NCBI GenBank assembly: GCA_021778575.1
Contig: JAJYCH010000209.1
Location: forward strand, 1-7,597
DNA: 7,597 bases
Direction of reading: 5' to 3'
DNA from: Planctomycetota bacterium
GTDB lineage: Bacteria; Planctomycetota; Planctomycetia; Isosphaerales; Isosphaeraceae
The translations under genes were made by a program, and so were the position numbers. Positions 5,706 to 7,597 of the stretch are shown piece by piece (positions within the stretch are counted from its first letter, which is position 1; every line of letters starts with the position of its first letter). A model generated the notes under the pieces. That model was not told where the DNA came from and did no database searches. It worked only from the letters and a program-made list of their open reading frames with translations.

Positions 5706-5727
5706 CCGGGGGCCGAACAGCCCTCGG
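5706..5727 (+). terminator. Hairpin between DUF2997 and the ATPase gene
   Basis: CCGGGGGC (5706-5713) pairs with GCCCTCGG (5720-5727) through 8 pairs including one G-U, with loop CGAACA, followed by TCTCTTTC. This is a GC-rich stem with a weak T-rich tail, 11 bases after the DUF2997 stop. It may act as a partial terminator or mRNA stabiliser, setting a different level for the ATPase than for the two small proteins. Confidence 0.4.
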
Positions 5728-5767
5728 TCTCTTTCGATCAATACACCTCAACCGACGGGAGCAATCC

Positions 5768-7255
5768 ATGACGCTCAGCGAGCGACTGTCCGAGTACGTC
5801 CGCGCCGCCTTCAGCGGCATCTGGGTACAGACCTCAGAGCAGGACGACGCAATGCACGAGATCGCCCAGCTTGCCCGACAGAACAACTGGGGGCTCGCGT
5901 CATGGGACATCGACAAGGGTCTCAAGCTCAACGGTTGGAGGGCCGAAGATCCGGTACTCTCCAGCGCCCCCGATCCCCTGGCGGCGATCAAGTCGCTGAA
6001 TGCCCTGGCCACGCCCGACGGGACGGCACTCTTGGTACTGAGGAACTTTCACAGGTTCCTGGGCTCGGCAGAGATCGTCCAGGCGCTCGACTCGGCGATC
6101 TCCAAGGGCAAACAGGATCGCACCTTCGTCGTGATACTCTCTCCGGTGGTTCAGATCCCGGTCGAGCTTGAACGCCAGTTCGTGGTCGTGGAGCACGACC
6201 TGCCAGGTCGGGAACAACTGGAGCAGATCGCCCGCTCGATCGCAATGGAGCCCGGAGACCTGCCGGAAGGCGATGCCTTGGACTTGGTACTCGACGCGGC
6301 TGCGGGACTGACGAGACTTGAGGCCGAGAACGCCTTCAGCTTGTCGCTGGTGCGTCACGGCAAGATCGTGCCCGAGACCCTCTGGGAGATCAAATTGGGG
6401 ATGTTGAAAAAGTCGGGGCTACTGACTCTCCACCGGGGCGGCGAGACGTTCGACGACCTCGGCGGCCTCGATGCTCTCAAAGGATTCTCCAGGAAGGCAC
6501 TTGGAGGCAGCCATCGTGGTGCTGGTGTACGTGCGAAAGGTGTATTGCTTCTTGGAGTGCCGGGTACCGGAAAATCGGCATTTGCCAAGGCCCTTGGAAA
6601 CGAGACCGGACGCCCGACACTGGTTCTTGACGTCGGCTCGCTCATGGGTTCGCTCGTGGGTCAGACCGAGGAGCGTACCCGCCAGGCGCTCAAGATCGTT
6701 GATGCGATGGCTCCCTGTGTCCTTTTTATCGACGAGATCGAGAAGGCGTTATCCGGAGTCCAGTCTGCAGGTGACAGCGGCGTCAGCGCCCGGATGTTCG
6801 GGACTTTTCTCAGTTGGTTGTCGGACCACGAAAGCGACGTATTCGTCGTCGCCACCAGCAACGACATCTCGAAGCTCCCGCCCGAATTCAGCCGGGCAGA
6901 GCGCTGGGACGGGACCTTTTTCATTGATCTGCCGGATCGGAAGGAGAAGGACGCAATCTGGGAGATGTACCTGGAGAAGTTCGGACTGGAGATCAAACAA
7001 TCCCGTCCCAACGACCGCGATTGGACCGGCGCGGAAATCAAAAGTGCCTGCCGCCTGGCTGCCCTCCTCGATGTGCCCCTGGTCGATTCCGCCATGAACG
7101 TCGTCCCCGTCGCGGTGACCGCCGGTGAATCGGTCGAGAAACTGCGGAACTGGGCTTCGGGCCGGTGCCTCTCGGCGGATCGCCCTGGCCTCTACACCAG
7201 GGGCTCGGGTGGCACTCCTGGGCGCTCGATCAACCGAGACCCCAGTGTGAATTGA
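5768..7255 (+). CDS. Ycf46-type AAA+ ATPase, 495 aa
   Basis: ATG 5768 has GGGAG 6 bases upstream. The N-terminal region (about 15-200) keeps the layout of a P-loop ATPase without a Walker A. It has WVQTSEQDD, ALLVLRNFHRFL where a Walker B would be, and FVVILSPVVQIPVELE, matching the degenerate first domain of Ycf46 proteins. The C-terminal AAA+ domain (about 225-475) is complete. It begins FDDLGGLDALK and contains Walker A GVPGTGKS (263-270), Walker B VLFIDE (318-323), sensor 1 ATSND (362-366), an arginine finger in FSRAERWDGTF (R376 or R379) and a sensor 2 region TGAEIKSACRLA (420-431). It is therefore expected to hydrolyse ATP, assemble into a ring and remodel a protein partner in the cytoplasm. 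No protease domain is fused, and no signal peptide or membrane segment is visible. DUF1257 and DUF2997 are encoded just upstream. Cyanobacterial and plastid relatives are poorly characterised, so the substrate is unknown. Confidence 0.9.
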   Translation: MTLSERLSEYVRAAFSGIWVQTSEQDDAMHEIAQLARQNNWGLASWDIDKGLKLNGWRAEDPVLSSAPDPLAAIKSLNALATPDGTALLVLRNFHRFLGSAEIVQALDSAISKGKQDRTFVVILSPVVQIPVELERQFVVVEHDLPGREQLEQIARSIAMEPGDLPEGDALDLVLDAAAGLTRLEAENAFSLSLVRHGKIVPETLWEIKLGMLKKSGLLTLHRGGETFDDLGGLDALKGFSRKALGGSHRGAGVRAKGVLLLGVPGTGKSAFAKALGNETGRPTLVLDVGSLMGSLVGQTEERTRQALKIVDAMAPCVLFIDEIEKALSGVQSAGDSGVSARMFGTFLSWLSDHESDVFVVATSNDISKLPPEFSRAERWDGTFFIDLPDRKEKDAIWEMYLEKFGLEIKQSRPNDRDWTGAEIKSACRLAALLDVPLVDSAMNVVPVAVTAGESVEKLRNWASGRCLSADRPGLYTRGSGGTPGRSINRDPSVN

Positions 7256-7291
7256 TCCTGGATTTATTGGTCCGAAGACCCTGATTACGGA

Positions 7292-7326
7292 CGAGCCCGA
7301 CTTGTGAATGACGCAGGTCGGGCTCG
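7292..7326. terminator. Perfect 10-bp hairpin after the ATPase gene
   Basis: CGAGCCCGAC (7292-7301) and GTCGGGCTCG (7317-7326) pair perfectly around a 15-base loop, 36 bases after the ATPase stop. No T run follows, so its termination strength is uncertain. It may separate the ATPase transcript from the next gene or stabilise the upstream message. Confidence 0.45.
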
Positions 7327-7357
7327 ACGACTCGAATAAACTTCAAGGAGGCCAACG

Positions 7358-7597
7358 ATGAGTACTGCTGTACAAGCTCAGCCCAGAACCAATAACAACA
7401 ATGTCCAGTCTCCGGCCCTGAACCTCCGGGCGAACATGGCCGCCGTCCGCGTGTCGTACACATGGCTTGGCACTCGCAAGAGCCTGACTCCCGATCAGCG
7501 AGCCGAGGCCGCCCAGCCCTTCGACGCCGAGGGCGGCTACCTCAGTGCTGGGAAAAAGCTCCTCGACACTCGCCACCCGGTTTTCAAGGTGGTCACG
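7358..7597 (+). CDS. Unknown conserved-looking protein, N-terminal 80 aa (runs off the window)
   Basis: ATG 7358 follows a strong AAGGAGG with about 6 bases between them. The frame stays open for all 80 codons to the window edge. Residues 1-22 are a polar, Asn/Gln-rich tail (QAQPRTNNNNVQSP). From about 23 the sequence becomes regular: LRANMAAVRVSYTWLGTRKSLTPDQRAEAAQPFDAEGGYLSAGKKLLDTRHPVFKVVT. From memory, proteins with this pattern (VRVSxTWLGxRKxLTxxQ...FxAEGxxLSAGKKLLDTxHPxF) often stand next to Ycf46-like ATPases in planctomycetes, but I know no function. There is no signal peptide. It probably belongs to the same cassette as the ATPase, separated from it by a hairpin. Confidence 0.75.
   Translation, partial: MSTAVQAQPRTNNNNVQSPALNLRANMAAVRVSYTWLGTRKSLTPDQRAEAAQPFDAEGGYLSAGKKLLDTRHPVFKVVT

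Noticed and set aside
5900..7097. Several long frames on both strands overlapping the ATPase gene
   Set aside because: All are shadows of the ATPase. They lack ribosome sites and show Arg/Ser/Pro-rich, unpatterned translations.

Overview
The window looks like an accessory region of a GC-rich bacterial chromosome, most likely a planctomycete (Isosphaerales/Gemmatales-like). That placement is an inference from protein style. The Ycf46-type ATPase, the DUF1257 and DUF2997 partners and the thioredoxin-like remnant all resemble planctomycetal proteins I recall. No rRNA or marker gene is present to prove it.

Layout, left to right. Positions 1-514 hold a decayed thioredoxin/peroxiredoxin-like gene with two in-frame stops and no visible active-site cysteines. 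A complete tRNA-Ala(GGC) with its own sigma70-type promoter follows at 583-655, and a strong intrinsic terminator lies near 754-781. Positions 782-1255 are essentially empty. A truncated gene fragment (recognisable part about 1266-1652) ends exactly at a perfect hairpin. Two unknown genes are transcribed leftwards (2927-2352 and 2303-1833), preceded by a possible 20-codon leader ORF (3054-2992).

The left arm is separated from the rightward genes by a compact divergent control region (about 3076-3146). There, predicted promoters for both directions overlap at their -10 elements, and a short palindrome covers the leftward -35. The first rightward gene (3161-3481) encodes a small helix-turn-helix protein, a natural candidate for controlling this switch. 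Next comes a fused ParB-like/HTH/DNA methyltransferase (3628-4959), with its own predicted promoter embedded in an inverted repeat and a 16-bp perfect hairpin after it.

The right part is a cassette: DUF1257 (Ycf35-like, 5138-5506), DUF2997 (5503-5694, ATGA overlap), a Ycf46-type AAA+ ATPase (5768-7255) and the start of an unknown protein (7358 to the edge). The first two are translationally coupled. The ATPase follows in the same direction behind a modest hairpin, and the last gene behind another. The relation to the plastid/cyanobacterial ycf35 and ycf46 families makes this cassette the most interesting part of the window.

The tRNA gene flanked by gene debris, the phage-like regulator with divergent promoters, and the ParB-methyltransferase fusion together suggest an integrated mobile element or genomic island downstream of tRNA-Ala. 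No integrase, second att copy, transposase or CRISPR array is visible in this window, so its boundaries are not established.
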